Shown: positions 28,017 through 36,954, numbered from the stretch's first letter. The stretch: DNA of 64,000 nt from Rhizobium sp. NZLR1 (GCF_017357385.1 NZ_CP071632.1:3739501-3803500), one strand, 5' to 3'. Notes: generated from the letters alone by a model not told the origin. A program made the numbers and translations.

Positions 28017-28394
28017 ATGCATGATGGCCCGGCGCTGATGATGATCGTCCTCGGCCGTCTGTTGCTGGGCGGCATCTATGTCGCTGGCGGCATTCATCAT
28101 TTTTTCGTCATCGTGCCGCTGACCGACGCGATCGAGGCCCGCGGCGTCCCTCTTGCGAAATCGGTGCTGCTCTCGGGCAGCATGTTCCAGATCGTTGCCG
28201 GCCTCCTGCTGATGCTGGGCCTCTTCGTCACGGCGGCGGCATTCGGTCTCATCCTCTTCACTCTTGCCGCCACGATCATGCTGCTGAATTTCTGGGATAT
28301 GCAGGGAACGGCCCGCGATAGCGCGATCAACACCTGGAAAACCAACATGGCGATCATCGGCGGCCTGTTGATTACAGCCGCCGGTGCAATGTGA
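28017..28394 (+). CDS. DoxX-family membrane protein
   Basis: This 125-aa protein has four predicted helices and the DoxX-type start LGRLLLGGIYVAGGIHHF. The second segment is LSGSMFQIVAGLLLMLG. Relatives are small integral membrane proteins, some linked to oxidative stress or thiosulfate:quinone oxidoreductase. No specific function can be assigned. It is divergent from lpiA across 237 bp and converges on the MscS-type gene, ending 5 nt before that gene's stop. Confidence 0.8.
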   Translation: MHDGPALMMIVLGRLLLGGIYVAGGIHHFFVIVPLTDAIEARGVPLAKSVLLSGSMFQIVAGLLLMLGLFVTAAAFGLILFTLAATIMLLNFWDMQGTARDSAINTWKTNMAIIGGLLITAAGAM

Positions 28395-28399
28395 GGCGG

Positions 28400-30511
28400 C
28401 TATGCCGCCGGCTCGCCATTCGCCCGCGCATGGGCGGCGTAGCGGGCGACGGCAGCATCGACCTCCGCATCGCGATCACCCGCCACCTGCACCGTCGGCA
28501 CGGCGAATTCGATGCCGTTCTCCTTGAAGGCATTGCGGATCATCGCCAGCGCATTGCGGCGGATGACGAATTGCTCGCCGGGTTTCGTCATCATCGACAG
28601 CCGGATTTCGATCGCGAATTCGCCGAACTGCTCGACACCCTTCATCTTCAGCGTCTCGATGATATGAGGGCCGAATTCCGGATTTTCGAGCAGCGTCTGG
28701 CCGATCTGCTTGATCACCTTCTTCGCCTTGACCAGATCGGTGTCGTATTTGACGTTGAGGCTGATCTTGTCGATCGTCCAGTCGCGGTTGAGGTTCTTCA
28801 CCGCGCCGAGTTCGCCGAATGGCACCGTCGTCAGCGGCCCGCGATGATGTCTGAGCTTCACCGAGCGCAGGCTGAAAGCCTCGACCACGCCCTTGTGGCT
28901 GCCGCTTTCGATATATTCGCCGATACGGAAGGCATCGTCCCAGAGATAGAACATGCCGCTGATGACGTCCTTGACGATCGTCTGCGCACCGAAGCCGACC
29001 GCGACGCCGACGACGCCCGCGCCGGCTATCAACGGCCCGATCTCGATGCCGAGGCCGGAGAGCACCATCAAAGCGGCGATGACGGCGATGACGACGGCAA
29101 GGATATTGCGGAAGATCGGCAGCAGCGTCAGGATCCGTGCGCGTTTGGCCTTCTCTTCGTCCGTTGCTCCGCCATCCACGGATGAATCGAGCAGCTTGCC
29201 GTCGATATAGGCCTTTATGACATGCCAGAGAAGATCGGCGGCAAGCAGGATGACGATGCCGCCGATGACGCCGCGCGCGATCTTGTCGACCATGGTGTCG
29301 CCGGCGGCCATCGTATCGGCGCCGACGCCGAGCATGCGCCCGAGCCAGATGGCGGCAATGGCAATGATCAGCGCCCGCACACCGCGGTCGAGCAACACGG
29401 CCGCAATGCGGCGCGTGGCCAGGAAGCTTGCTTCGGTCTGCTGCAGCGATTTTACCGCAATCGTCGAGACGGCAAGCACGCGCGGCAGCAGCAGCACATA
29501 GATGCCGAGCCAGAGCAGCCAATTGAAGCCTGCGACCCAGAGGCTCCAGAGCAACAGGAAATAAACGATGAGCGCCCAGGAGGTCCCGTGACCGCGCTTC
29601 TCATCCTTGTGCGGCCGCGACCAGACCGCTTCGATCGCAATCAACAGCAGGCCGATGCCGAGGATATAACCGACGAGGAGCCGCACACTCGCGGAATAGC
29701 CAAGCGGCTCCATCGACTGGATCACCGCCCAGCCAAGCATGAAATAGATGACGAAGGTCGCGCAACGGCGGTACCAGAAGAGCGCAACGGCACGCCCCGG
29801 CATCGTCGGGGCGGTGATGCCCTGTCGTTCTTCTTCGGCCCGCGCCAGCCCGATGAGATCGACCAGCACGCCGCCGAGGCAGATCGTGAAGCGTTGCACG
29901 ATGAGCGCGACGACGCAGACGATCGCGATGCTCTGGCTAAGCGGTGGCCAGCCGAGGCTGAGAAGCGCAAGCACCGTTGCCGCCGCGAAGATCAACGCCG
30001 GGATGACGCGCGGCGCCAAATGCATGCCGGCCATCTCAGCCAGGCGACGCCGGCGACGGCGGAAGGCATAACGGGCAATGCTCTCGACAATAGCGCCGAG
30101 CAGGAAGATCGCCAGGAACTGCGCCACCATGCGCGACCAGCCGTTCGCGGCGATCTCACCGAAGAACAGCGAGGATGCATTGCCGATCTGAAAGGGTAGC
30201 GTCATCGCTGCATCGGAGACCATCGAGACGTGCCGGCGGGCATGCTGCAATAGGCCTGACAGCACCGACATCTGATCCGCAGCCGCGGAACCGCCCGCAG
30301 GTGCTGTCGCCATCTGGTTCGACATCCACTGCTTGACTTCAGGTTTCTGCATGAGCTCCATCATCTCACGCACTTCGGCCGGCGGACCTGCTGCGGCAGG
30401 AACCGAAGATGGGCTCTGCGCCGCTCCTGGGGAAACTGCCGCAGCAAGCGTCGACAGCGCCATTGTCCAGAATAGGGCGACCCTGAATATCCCTGCCATG
30501 TCACGCTTCAT
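28400..30511 (-). CDS. MscS-family mechanosensitive ion channel (long form)
   Basis: This 703-aa protein has a signal peptide (about 1-28) and a periplasmic/linker region. Roughly ten membrane helices follow. The MscS core near 430-640 contains the pore-helix segment LIAGAGVVGVAVGFGAQTIVKDVISG and the beta domain around FRIGEYIESGSHKGVVEAFSLRS. The large N-terminal extension places it with YbdG/MscK-like osmotic-release channels. The ATG at 30511 (MKRDMAGIF) has GGAGGG upstream. The frame runs on another 105 codons, but those residues are not plausible. It is preceded by gnd on the same strand. Confidence 0.88.
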   Translation of the reverse strand: MKRDMAGIFRVALFWTMALSTLAAAVSPGAAQSPSSVPAAAGPPAEVREMMELMQKPEVKQWMSNQMATAPAGGSAAADQMSVLSGLLQHARRHVSMVSDAAMTLPFQIGNASSLFFGEIAANGWSRMVAQFLAIFLLGAIVESIARYAFRRRRRRLAEMAGMHLAPRVIPALIFAAATVLALLSLGWPPLSQSIAIVCVVALIVQRFTICLGGVLVDLIGLARAEEERQGITAPTMPGRAVALFWYRRCATFVIYFMLGWAVIQSMEPLGYSASVRLLVGYILGIGLLLIAIEAVWSRPHKDEKRGHGTSWALIVYFLLLWSLWVAGFNWLLWLGIYVLLLPRVLAVSTIAVKSLQQTEASFLATRRIAAVLLDRGVRALIIAIAAIWLGRMLGVGADTMAAGDTMVDKIARGVIGGIVILLAADLLWHVIKAYIDGKLLDSSVDGGATDEEKAKRARILTLLPIFRNILAVVIAVIAALMVLSGLGIEIGPLIAGAGVVGVAVGFGAQTIVKDVISGMFYLWDDAFRIGEYIESGSHKGVVEAFSLRSVKLRHHRGPLTTVPFGELGAVKNLNRDWTIDKISLNVKYDTDLVKAKKVIKQIGQTLLENPEFGPHIIETLKMKGVEQFGEFAIEIRLSMMTKPGEQFVIRRNALAMIRNAFKENGIEFAVPTVQVAGDRDAEVDAAVARYAAHARANGEPAA

Positions 30512-30707
30512 TGCCGCCCTCCGATGGAGCGCCGGCCGCCGACACAAGGCGAGGCGGACGTCTCCCGATAGCAATGGAATAGCCGCGACCGATGCCGGCA
30601 GCAAGGAGGGCGAAAGCGAAGACCGTGAGGAAAGGCCGGCAGTTTTATGGCCGCCGCCCTCGCCACACCAGGTCACAATGCGAAACGGGCGCGCACGACG
30701 CCTGACT

Positions 30708-31739
30708 TCACGATTTGGCGGCCGGCTTTTCCACGTGGCCACCAAAGCCCGCCCGCATCGCCGACAGCACCTTGTTGGCGAATTCGTCGTTGTCGCGCGA
30801 GGAGAAGCGGCCGTAGAGCGCAGCACTCAGCACCGGTGTCGGCACGCTTTCGTCGATTGCCGCCATGATCGTCCAGCGGCCCTCGCCGCTGTCGGAGACG
30901 CGGCCGGCATATTTCGACAGCGAGGGGTCGGCATGCAGCGCATCGGCTGTCAGATCGAGCAGCCAGGAGGTGATGACGCTGCCGCGGCGCCAGACTTCGG
31001 CGACATCCTGCAGGTTGAAGTCGTATTGGAAATGTTCGGGATGGGCAAGCGGCGCGGTTTCCGCGTCGGCCACATGCGAGGCAGCGCCGATATTGGCGTG
31101 TTGCAGGATATTGAGACCCTCGGCATAGGCGGCCATCAGGCCATATTCGATGCCGTTATGCACCATCTTGACGAAATGACCGGCTCCATGCGGGCCGCAA
31201 TGCAGGTAGCCCTGTTCCGCGGTGCTGGCCGCAGCCGCTTCGGCGGTGCGGTTCGGCGAGGCTTCCGTCGTGCCGGCGCCGGGCGCCAGCGTCGCGAAGA
31301 TTGGGGATAGATGCTGGACGGTGCCCTTTTCGCCACCGATCATCAGGCAATAACCGCGCTCCAGGCCGAAGACGCCACCGCTGGTGCCGACATCGACATA
31401 GTGGATGCCCTTGGTGATAAGTTCGGCGCCGCGGCGGATATCGTCGTGGTAATACGAGTTGCCGCCGTCGATGACGATGTCGCCGTTCTGCAGCAGCGGC
31501 ATCAGGCTCGCCAGCACCTTGTCGACGATCGCCGCCGGCAGCATCAGCCAGATTGCCCTGGGATGGGTGAGCTTCGAGACGAACTCTTCGAGCGAAGCGC
31601 TGCCGGTCGCACCGAGGCCCGCGAGTTCGGCAACGCTTTCCGGCCTGGCGTCGTAGACGACGCATTCGTGACCGCCCCGCATCAACCGCTGGACCATGTA
31701 GTTGCCCATGCGGCCCAAACCAACCATGCCAAGCTGCAT
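30708..31739 (-). CDS. gnd: 6-phosphogluconate dehydrogenase, decarboxylating (short form)
   Basis: This enzyme oxidises and decarboxylates 6-phosphogluconate to ribulose 5-phosphate. The 343-aa protein matches the shorter GndA/YqeC-like form rather than the 470-aa enteric enzyme. The Rossmann motif GLGRMG is followed by [14 protein letters not shown], and the catalytic region has [20 protein letters not shown]. The start at 31739 ([12 protein letters not shown]) has GGAGATT upstream. The upstream in-frame residues are not family-like. The cofactor (NAD or NADP) is not certain from sequence. Confidence 0.9.
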   Translation of the reverse strand: MQLGMVGLGRMGNYMVQRLMRGGHECVVYDARPESVAELAGLGATGSASLEEFVSKLTHPRAIWLMLPAAIVDKVLASLMPLLQNGDIVIDGGNSYYHDDIRRGAELITKGIHYVDVGTSGGVFGLERGYCLMIGGEKGTVQHLSPIFATLAPGAGTTEASPNRTAEAAAASTAEQGYLHCGPHGAGHFVKMVHNGIEYGLMAAYAEGLNILQHANIGAASHVADAETAPLAHPEHFQYDFNLQDVAEVWRRGSVITSWLLDLTADALHADPSLSKYAGRVSDSGEGRWTIMAAIDESVPTPVLSAALYGRFSSRDNDEFANKVLSAMRAGFGGHVEKPAAKS

Positions 31740-31868
31740 AATAAAATCTCCTGGAAATCGAGATGAAGTATCGAATCCGGAAATTAGCACCCGCAGTGTG
31801 ACAGGCAAGCGAAGTCTGGCCCCTATGGGCGAGTGCGACGATTGCGCCGCCGATCTCCTTGAGGTTCG

Positions 31869-32351
31869 TCAGACATCCGGCGCGCTGGCCGGCTCTCCCT
31901 TCATTTCGCTGAGGAACATGCCCTCGCGCAGATTGATGCCATATTCGATAAAAGCCTTCATGCAGCAGAGCATCTGAGTCCAGCCCTCGCAGTTTAGATA
32001 GCTGCCGCGCCGGCCGGCATCGTCCTCGCGCCAGCCGGTCTCGGCGATGGTCACCAAGGTGCCGCCATCCTCCAGCGGCTTGAAATTCATCTCCACCGAC
32101 GTCTTATAGGTCGTCTTGTCGTCGTCGGTGCCGCCATCCCAGCGGAGCACGATGCGGCTTTCCGGCACGAGTTCGACCACCTCCACTTGGGCGTCCTTCC
32201 ACCAGGTCACCGTCGTGCCCTTGACGAGCGGTGCGCTCGCCCCGCCGATCGTGGTGAAATAGCTGCTGAGCTTCTTTGGGTTAACGACGGCGTCAAATAC
32301 CTCTGCGACGGGACGGCCGATGCGGCCGGAAACACGGATTCCGAGAGACAT
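31869..32351 (-). CDS. SRPBCC/AHSA1-family protein
   Basis: This 160-aa START-like (Aha1 C-terminal) protein opens MSLGIRVSGRIGRPVAEVFDAVVNP and has the segments GTTVTWWKDAQVEVVE and TVAETGWREDDAGRRGS. Ligand-binding or polyketide-related roles are known for the fold, but the ligand here is unknown. GAGGAGAAG precedes the ATG at 32351. It is divergent from an ArsR-type regulator 71 bp away, the standard regulator/SRPBCC pairing. Confidence 0.88.
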   Translation of the reverse strand: MSLGIRVSGRIGRPVAEVFDAVVNPKKLSSYFTTIGGASAPLVKGTTVTWWKDAQVEVVELVPESRIVLRWDGGTDDDKTTYKTSVEMNFKPLEDGGTLVTIAETGWREDDAGRRGSYLNCEGWTQMLCCMKAFIEYGINLREGMFLSEMKGEPASAPDV

Positions 32352-32367
32352 GGCACTTCTCCTCTTC

Positions 32368-32421
32368 TCCATTATGCTCGTATTCCATTGTACTCGGATC
32401 CATTATGTTATAAAACCATAA
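32368..32421. promoter_or_regulatory. Candidate operator between SRPBCC gene and arsR-type gene
   Basis: The 71-bp divergent region holds three direct repeats of TCCATT(A/G)T at 32368, 32384 and 32399, spaced 16 and 15 bp. It also holds an inverted repeat with arms TTATG (32403-32407) and CATAA (32417-32421). ArsR-type proteins bind such short symmetric or repeated sites. The last repeat abuts the regulator start codon. Confidence 0.45.
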
Positions 32422-32422
32422 C

Positions 32423-32755
32423 ATGTCAAGCGAATCGACCGACGACCCCGTTTTCAAGGCGCTGGCGCATCATCGCCGCCGCGAAATCCTCGACCTGCTC
32501 AAGGATGCCCCCCGCACCACAGGGACGCTCTGCGAGATGTTTCCGCAAATGGACCGCTGCACGGTGATGCAGCATCTGAAAGTGCTGGAGGAAGCCGATC
32601 TGGTCATCGCCCGGAAGGAAGGCCGCGAACGCTGGAACCACCTGAACAGCCTGCCGATCAAGCACATCCATGACCGCTGGATCAGCGCTTACGCCGGCCA
32701 CGCTCTATCGATCCTCGACCGGTTGAGGAGCGATCTCGAAGGCCAGACGGAATAA
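32423..32755 (+). CDS. ArsR-family transcriptional regulator
   Basis: This 110-aa winged-helix protein has the DNA-binding region VFKALAHHRRREILDLLKDAPRTTGTLCEMF and the recognition helix CTVMQHLKVLEEADLV. No metal-binding ELCVCDL motif is present, so it is of the type paired with SRPBCC proteins rather than an arsenic sensor. It probably represses itself and the divergent SRPBCC gene. No Shine-Dalgarno sequence is visible before the ATG, so leaderless translation or a different start is possible. Confidence 0.85.
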   Translation: MSSESTDDPVFKALAHHRRREILDLLKDAPRTTGTLCEMFPQMDRCTVMQHLKVLEEADLVIARKEGRERWNHLNSLPIKHIHDRWISAYAGHALSILDRLRSDLEGQTE

Positions 32756-32896
32756 TGATCCGGCGAACAGCTTGCTTCCCGGCCCCTTGTCAGAGCATCG
32801 GCTGAGCCTGCAGCTTTCCTGCATGCTCATGCATAAATCATGCGTTGTCCGCAAACGTCAGTCTTTATAGCCTCCGCCGCCGAAGGAGAGGATGCA

Positions 32897-33880
32897 ATGA
32901 CGATACTGGTGACGGGAAGCGCCGGCCATCTCGGCGAGGCGCTGATGCGCAGCCTGCGAGCGCAAGACCGGACGGCGCGCGGAATCGATATCAAACCCTC
33001 AGCGTCCACCGACGTGGTCGGCTCGATCGCTGATCGCGCTTTCATCCGGCAGGCGATGTCGGACATCCGCCACGTCGTCCATGCCGCCACACTGCACAAG
33101 CCGCATGTGGCGACCCACGGCAATCGCGATTTCCTCGACACCAATGTCGGCGGCACGCTGAACCTGCTCGAAGAGGCGGTCGCCGCGGGCGTTGCAAGCT
33201 TCGTCTTCACCAGCACCACCAGCGCCTTCGGTGCGGCATTGACGCCGGCCGCCGGCGAACCGGCGGCATGGGTGACCGAGGACATGCTTTCAGTCGCGAA
33301 AAACATCTACGGCGTGACGAAACTCGCCGCCGAAGGTCTGTGCGAATTCTTCGCCCGCAACTCCGGCCTGCCGGTCGTCATTCTCAGGACATCGCGCTTC
33401 TTTCCCGAAATCGACGACGATCCTCACATTCGCGGCGGCTATTCGGCAGAGAATGCCCATGCCAACGAGCTTCTTCACCGCCGCGTCGATATCGCCGATG
33501 TGGTCCGCGCCCATCTGCTGGCGCTCGACAAGGCGCCGGCAATCGGCTTCGGCCGCTACATCGTCTCCGCCACGACGCCGTTTTCGGCGACCGATCTCGT
33601 CGCGATCCGGCACGACGCGTCTCTTGTCGTCGAACGACTGTTTCCGGGTGCAGGCGCTCTCTATGCATCACGCGGGTGGACGATGTCCCCGACGCTCGAC
33701 CGTGTCTATGTCAACGCTCGCGCAAGGCGGGAACTGGGCTGGCAGCCCCGATATGATTTCCAACTCGTACTCGATTGCCTGCGCGACAACAGGGAATGGC
33801 GCAGCCCCTTGGCGCTGGACGTCGGCTCGAAATTCTACCACGACGAGGTCTTTGCCGAAGGGCCTTATCCGGCCGGGTAA
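32897..33880 (+). CDS. NAD(P)-dependent epimerase/dehydratase-like oxidoreductase
   Basis: This 327-aa extended SDR protein has an N-terminal Rossmann motif TGSAGHLGEAL, the active-site region FTSTTSAFG and YGVTK. The start at 32897 follows AAGGAGAGG. An upstream in-frame ATG 19 codons earlier lacks a good ribosome site. The substrate is probably a nucleotide sugar or related polyol but cannot be deduced. It is monocistronic in appearance. Confidence 0.85.
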   Translation: MTILVTGSAGHLGEALMRSLRAQDRTARGIDIKPSASTDVVGSIADRAFIRQAMSDIRHVVHAATLHKPHVATHGNRDFLDTNVGGTLNLLEEAVAAGVASFVFTSTTSAFGAALTPAAGEPAAWVTEDMLSVAKNIYGVTKLAAEGLCEFFARNSGLPVVILRTSRFFPEIDDDPHIRGGYSAENAHANELLHRRVDIADVVRAHLLALDKAPAIGFGRYIVSATTPFSATDLVAIRHDASLVVERLFPGAGALYASRGWTMSPTLDRVYVNARARRELGWQPRYDFQLVLDCLRDNREWRSPLALDVGSKFYHDEVFAEGPYPAG

Positions 33881-34046
33881 GCAGCAAACTGGAATGCGGA
33901 CACGCGGATGCCCGACATTCTCTCGGCATGGCCTTTTCGCTGCAAAGCGTCATCCAGATATCATGATCCCGTCATAGACCGTCTGCGGTGTCCGGCCTGC
34001 CGGCGGAAGCCGTTTCGAGAGCGCTTTTGACCGAGAGGGTATTTTC

Positions 34047-35534
34047 ATGAAAAACGTCAGACCATATGCATCGCGGCTGTTCGCCGCGGTTCTTGCCGCA
34101 TCCGCCGCCGTTCCGGCCGTCGCAATGGCCGAGAATTCCGCCACCGCCGGCGGCCTCACCTTCATCAACAAAGGCCTGGTCAGCATCGGCCGCATCCCGG
34201 CCAACCAACGCGACAAATTCGGTGAGACCTTCGGTTCCGGCTCTGGCATGGCGATCGATCCAACCGCCTGGAGCCGCGACGGCGCCAGCTACAAGGGCAT
34301 GCTCTACCTGCTGCCCGACCGGGGTTACAATGTCACCGGCACAGTCGACTACCGCCCGCGCCTGAACACCATCGCGATCAGCCTCACGCCGGTTGCTCCG
34401 GGCGCAACACCCGAGGCCGGCAAGGAGCAGTCCGGCGTCGACGCAAAGCTTGTCGATTCCATGCTCTTTGTCGATGACAAGGGCGCTGACATGACCGGTC
34501 TCGATCCGGAATCCGGCGTGCGCGTCGCTGCCGGCAATTTTCCGCCGCTGCCGCAGGCTGTAAACGGCAAGATCGCGCTCGACAATGAAGCCATCATCCG
34601 CATGGCCGACGGCACCATGTTCGTCAGCGACGAATACGGCCCTTATATCTACCGCTTCGTAGCCGACGGCCACCTGCTCTCGGCGACCCAGCCGCCGAAG
34701 GCGCTTTTGCCGATGCGCAAGGGCGCGCTGAGCTTCGCCTCCAACAATCCCGGCCCCGGCGCCTCCGCTCCTGATCCGAAGGATCCGGAGACCGGACGCC
34801 AGAACAACCAGGGGCTCGAAGGCATGGCAATGACGCCGGACGGCAAGTTCATCATATCAGTGCTGCAGTCGGCCACCCGCCAGGACGGCGGCGATTCCAG
34901 CTCGACCCGTCAGAATACCCGCGCCATGATCTATGACGCCGCCGATCCCGATCATCTGAAGCTGGTGCATGAATATGTTGTGCCGCTGCCGGTCTTCAAA
35001 GATGCCAAGGACAAGACGGTGATCGCCGCCGAGAGCGAAATCGTCGCCCTGTCCGACAAGACCTTCCTGATGCTCGCCCGCGACAGCGGCAACGGCCAGG
35101 GCCTGAAGGGCGACACCTCGCTCTACCGCAAGATCAACATCGTCGACCTCTCCGATGCGACCGATATCGCCGGCAGCGATTTCGATGCCGACAAGCCGAT
35201 CGCGCCGAAGGGCGTCGTCGATCCCTCGCTGACGACGGCGACGCTGACGCCCTTCATCGACATCAACAACAAGGCCGACCTTGCTCGCTTCGGCCTGCAC
35301 AACGGTGCGCCGAACGACAAGAACAACCTGTCGGAAAAATGGGAAGCCATGGGTCTTGCAAGCGTTCTCGACCCGAACCTGCCGGACGACTACTTCCTGT
35401 TCCTCGCCAATGACAACGACTTCTTGACACAGGATGGTTTCCAAGTCGGTGCGGCTTACAAAGCGGACGGCGGTGCCGATGTCGACACGTTGTTCCAGGT
35501 CTTCCAGATCACCCTTCCAGGTCTGAAAAAATAG
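34047..35534 (+). CDS. Secreted esterase-like activity of phytase family protein
   Basis: This 495-aa protein has a clear signal peptide (about 1-28, ending PAVAMAE) and the phytase-like esterase domain with six-bladed-propeller-like repeats. Visible segments include GSGSGMAIDPTAW, LYLLPDRGYNVTG, MFVSDEYGPYIYRF and NNQGLEGMAMTPDGKF. It is predicted periplasmic or extracellular and probably acts on phosphate esters, but the substrate is unproven. It is not in an obvious operon. The 6S RNA locus follows on the opposite strand. Confidence 0.85.
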   Translation: MKNVRPYASRLFAAVLAASAAVPAVAMAENSATAGGLTFINKGLVSIGRIPANQRDKFGETFGSGSGMAIDPTAWSRDGASYKGMLYLLPDRGYNVTGTVDYRPRLNTIAISLTPVAPGATPEAGKEQSGVDAKLVDSMLFVDDKGADMTGLDPESGVRVAAGNFPPLPQAVNGKIALDNEAIIRMADGTMFVSDEYGPYIYRFVADGHLLSATQPPKALLPMRKGALSFASNNPGPGASAPDPKDPETGRQNNQGLEGMAMTPDGKFIISVLQSATRQDGGDSSSTRQNTRAMIYDAADPDHLKLVHEYVVPLPVFKDAKDKTVIAAESEIVALSDKTFLMLARDSGNGQGLKGDTSLYRKINIVDLSDATDIAGSDFDADKPIAPKGVVDPSLTTATLTPFIDINNKADLARFGLHNGAPNDKNNLSEKWEAMGLASVLDPNLPDDYFLFLANDNDFLTQDGFQVGAAYKADGGADVDTLFQVFQITLPGLKK

Positions 35535-35611
35535 CGGACGCGCTGAACAGGGCGGACGCGTAAACCGCGTTCGCCCGGTCGGTCCGGCGCCGTCGAAGGG
35601 GAGGGAAGGGA

Positions 35612-35774
35612 AAGGTGCGATCCACGACAACCGATGGATGTTTACGATCCTGGGTGCCTACAAACGTAGGTGGGCGCCGTGTGTCCAGGCCCACGGGCCT
35701 AGCCAGGGACAGCTCCCTTTGGATCGAGTATGGCCCCAGGGATTGTGGTTCCTGTCGAGAGGCGCAGACCGCAT
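35612..35774 (-). ncRNA. ssrS: 6S RNA (ssrS)
   Basis: 6S RNA mimics an open promoter and sequesters sigma-70 RNA polymerase in stationary phase. The region directly follows zapA on the same strand, the conserved zapA-ssrS order. The RNA would pair CGACA and ACC near its 5' end with GGUUGUCG near its 3' end as a closing stem. A bubble follows with CAAUCCCUGGGGCC, resembling the enteric CAGUCCCCUGAGCC segment. An inner stem has CGAUCC pairing with GGAUCG. A TATATA box lies about 6 nt before the proposed 5' end. Ends are approximate. Confidence 0.75.
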
Positions 35775-35832
35775 CGCGATATATAAGGTCGTTTGCGCCA
35801 GCGCGCCAGTGGCGGCGGCACGCAGTCGTTAT

Positions 35833-36219
35833 TTAATTCAGATCCATTGAGTTCGGGGGGGGCCGTCCGTTCAGCTTGTCGGTGATTCCGCGAATCCGGC
35901 TTGAAACCTCGCTGAGCGCCGCCGCGAGATTTTCTTCGGTGCGGGCGGTGGCCGCAAGCACCGTGTCGCGGTTGCCGCGCAGCGACTCGAGCTCGGATTC
36001 GAGCCCGGCGACGCGGCGCGTCAACTCGGAAATCTCGTCCATGATCATGATACCGGCCATGACGGTGATCCTGAGATCGCCGATTTCCCCGAACTGCCCC
36101 TTGAGATGGCCGACATAGCGGTCGAAACTGGTCGCCAGATCGGTCAGGTGATCCTCCTGCCCTTCCTCGCAGGCCATGCGATAGGCCTTGCCGTCGATCG
36201 TTACCGTCACCTGCGCCAT
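35833..36219 (-). CDS. zapA: Cell division protein ZapA
   Basis: ZapA binds FtsZ and promotes Z-ring bundling. The 128-aa protein has the N-terminal fold MAQVTVTIDGKAYRMACEEGQEDHLTDLA and a central segment LRITVMAGIMIMDEI. A C-terminal coiled coil follows (about 62-110, RRVAGLESELESLRGNRD). It is longer at the C-terminus than the enteric protein, ending in a proline-rich tail. A RIME repeat separates it from the upstream DUF4164 gene. 6S RNA lies just downstream. Confidence 0.92.
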   Translation of the reverse strand: MAQVTVTIDGKAYRMACEEGQEDHLTDLATSFDRYVGHLKGQFGEIGDLRITVMAGIMIMDEISELTRRVAGLESELESLRGNRDTVLAATARTEENLAAALSEVSSRIRGITDKLNGRPPPNSMDLN

Positions 36220-36238
36220 GCCAAACTCTTTCTACGAG

Positions 36239-36347
36239 AGCATGATGCCGAAAGGTATGAGCGGTTTTCGGACGACATCATGCTTAACGCTTAAATGAGA
36301 ACAGGATTCAGATTTTGGGCCAACTTGGCCTAAAATCATCCTGTTCT
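36239..36347. repeat. RIME-type two-palindrome repeat between DUF4164 gene and zapA
   Basis: The first palindrome has arms AGCATGATG (36239-36247) and CATCATGCT (36276-36284) around GAGCGGTTTTCGG. The second has arms AGAACAGGAT (36298-36307) and ATCCTGTTCT (36338-36347) around a GGCC-containing centre. It is clearly the same family as the copy at 23100-23210. Its right end overlaps the TAG stop of the DUF4164 gene (36346-36348), so the repeat supplies part of that stop codon. Confidence 0.88.
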
Positions 36348-36621
36348 AGCGATCCAGAACCGCGCGGATCGTTTCCATGGCCGTCACCAGCCGCCGCGAT
36401 ACCTCGCGGTTGACTTCCTCAAGCCGGTTTGCGCGGAATTCGGCCTGGTCGAGCTCCTGCGCCAGCCGCGAACGGTCGGCGTGCACGCGCCGCACCTCGC
36501 CCTCGATCTCGCCCTGCTCGCGCTGCCGCTCGACGCGCATGTCGACGGCATTTTCGAGGCCCGAAATCGCCTGTCTCAATTCGTTGAGCGCTGCTTCCAT
36601 GGTTTTGCCTGTGGGCATCAT
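36346..36621 (-). CDS. DUF4164 family coiled-coil protein
   Basis: This 91-aa protein is almost entirely helical, with heptads throughout (LRQAISGLENAVDMRVERQ, RSRLAQELDQAEFRANRLEEV). It matches the small DUF4164 proteins often found next to zapA in Rhizobiales, so a link to cell division is plausible but unproven. The first ATG (36621) and one seven codons later are both possible starts. The stop codon lies at the edge of the RIME repeat. Confidence 0.8.
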   Translation of the reverse strand: MMPTGKTMEAALNELRQAISGLENAVDMRVERQREQGEIEGEVRRVHADRSRLAQELDQAEFRANRLEEVNREVSRRLVTAMETIRAVLDR

Positions 36622-36782
36622 GCCTTCCCAATTCCCGCGCAGGATCCGCGAATCGGCACGCCGCGCCGATCCTGCGATTTAAAAAGGATATGCAGCTCGC
36701 CGACGGCCCGTCAATAAATCCTGTCACTTGCCTACCGGCCTATCCTGTGGATGAGCGTTTTACACATGCCGACGATAGGTGA

Positions 36783-36818
36783 TTTGTCATTTGTACAATC
36801 GAGCGATCAAATGTCAAA
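36783..36818. promoter_or_regulatory. Inverted repeat (candidate operator) upstream of tkt
   Basis: The arms TTTGTCATTTG (36783-36793) and CAAATGTCAAA (36808-36818) are complementary at ten of eleven positions, with a 14-bp spacer. The repeat ends 36 bp before the putative -35 box, a position typical for an activator or repressor of the transketolase gene. The regulator is unknown. Confidence 0.45.
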
Positions 36819-36854
36819 AATTGCCATTGCCCGCCCGGATTTGGCTTGCCATTT

Positions 36855-36882
36855 ATTGACTTGCCCGCCCCAACTGCTATGT
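36855..36882 (+). promoter_or_regulatory. Putative sigma-70 promoter of tkt
   Basis: ATTGAC (36855-36860) and CTATGT (36877-36882) are separated by 16 bp. They are close to the rhizobial housekeeping consensus CTTGAC-N16/17-CTATAT. The predicted start leaves a leader of about 65 nt before the tkt ATG. Confidence 0.45.
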
Positions 36883-36954
36883 CTCTGCCGCTTTCACTCG
36901 ATGGTCTTGGAGGCTCGAGGCCATCCCCCGACACCCGGAACTTGCGGAAAAGCC

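Larger units (their letters stand above)
36622..36954. promoter_or_regulatory. Divergent regulatory region upstream of tkt
   Basis: These 333 bases separate the DUF4164 gene (-) from tkt (+) and contain no convincing gene. They hold an inverted repeat with a one-base mismatch at 36783-36818 and a sigma-70-like promoter at 36855-36882, both described separately. An in-frame ATG at 36751 gives residues unlike transketolase and is rejected as a start. Confidence 0.6.
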
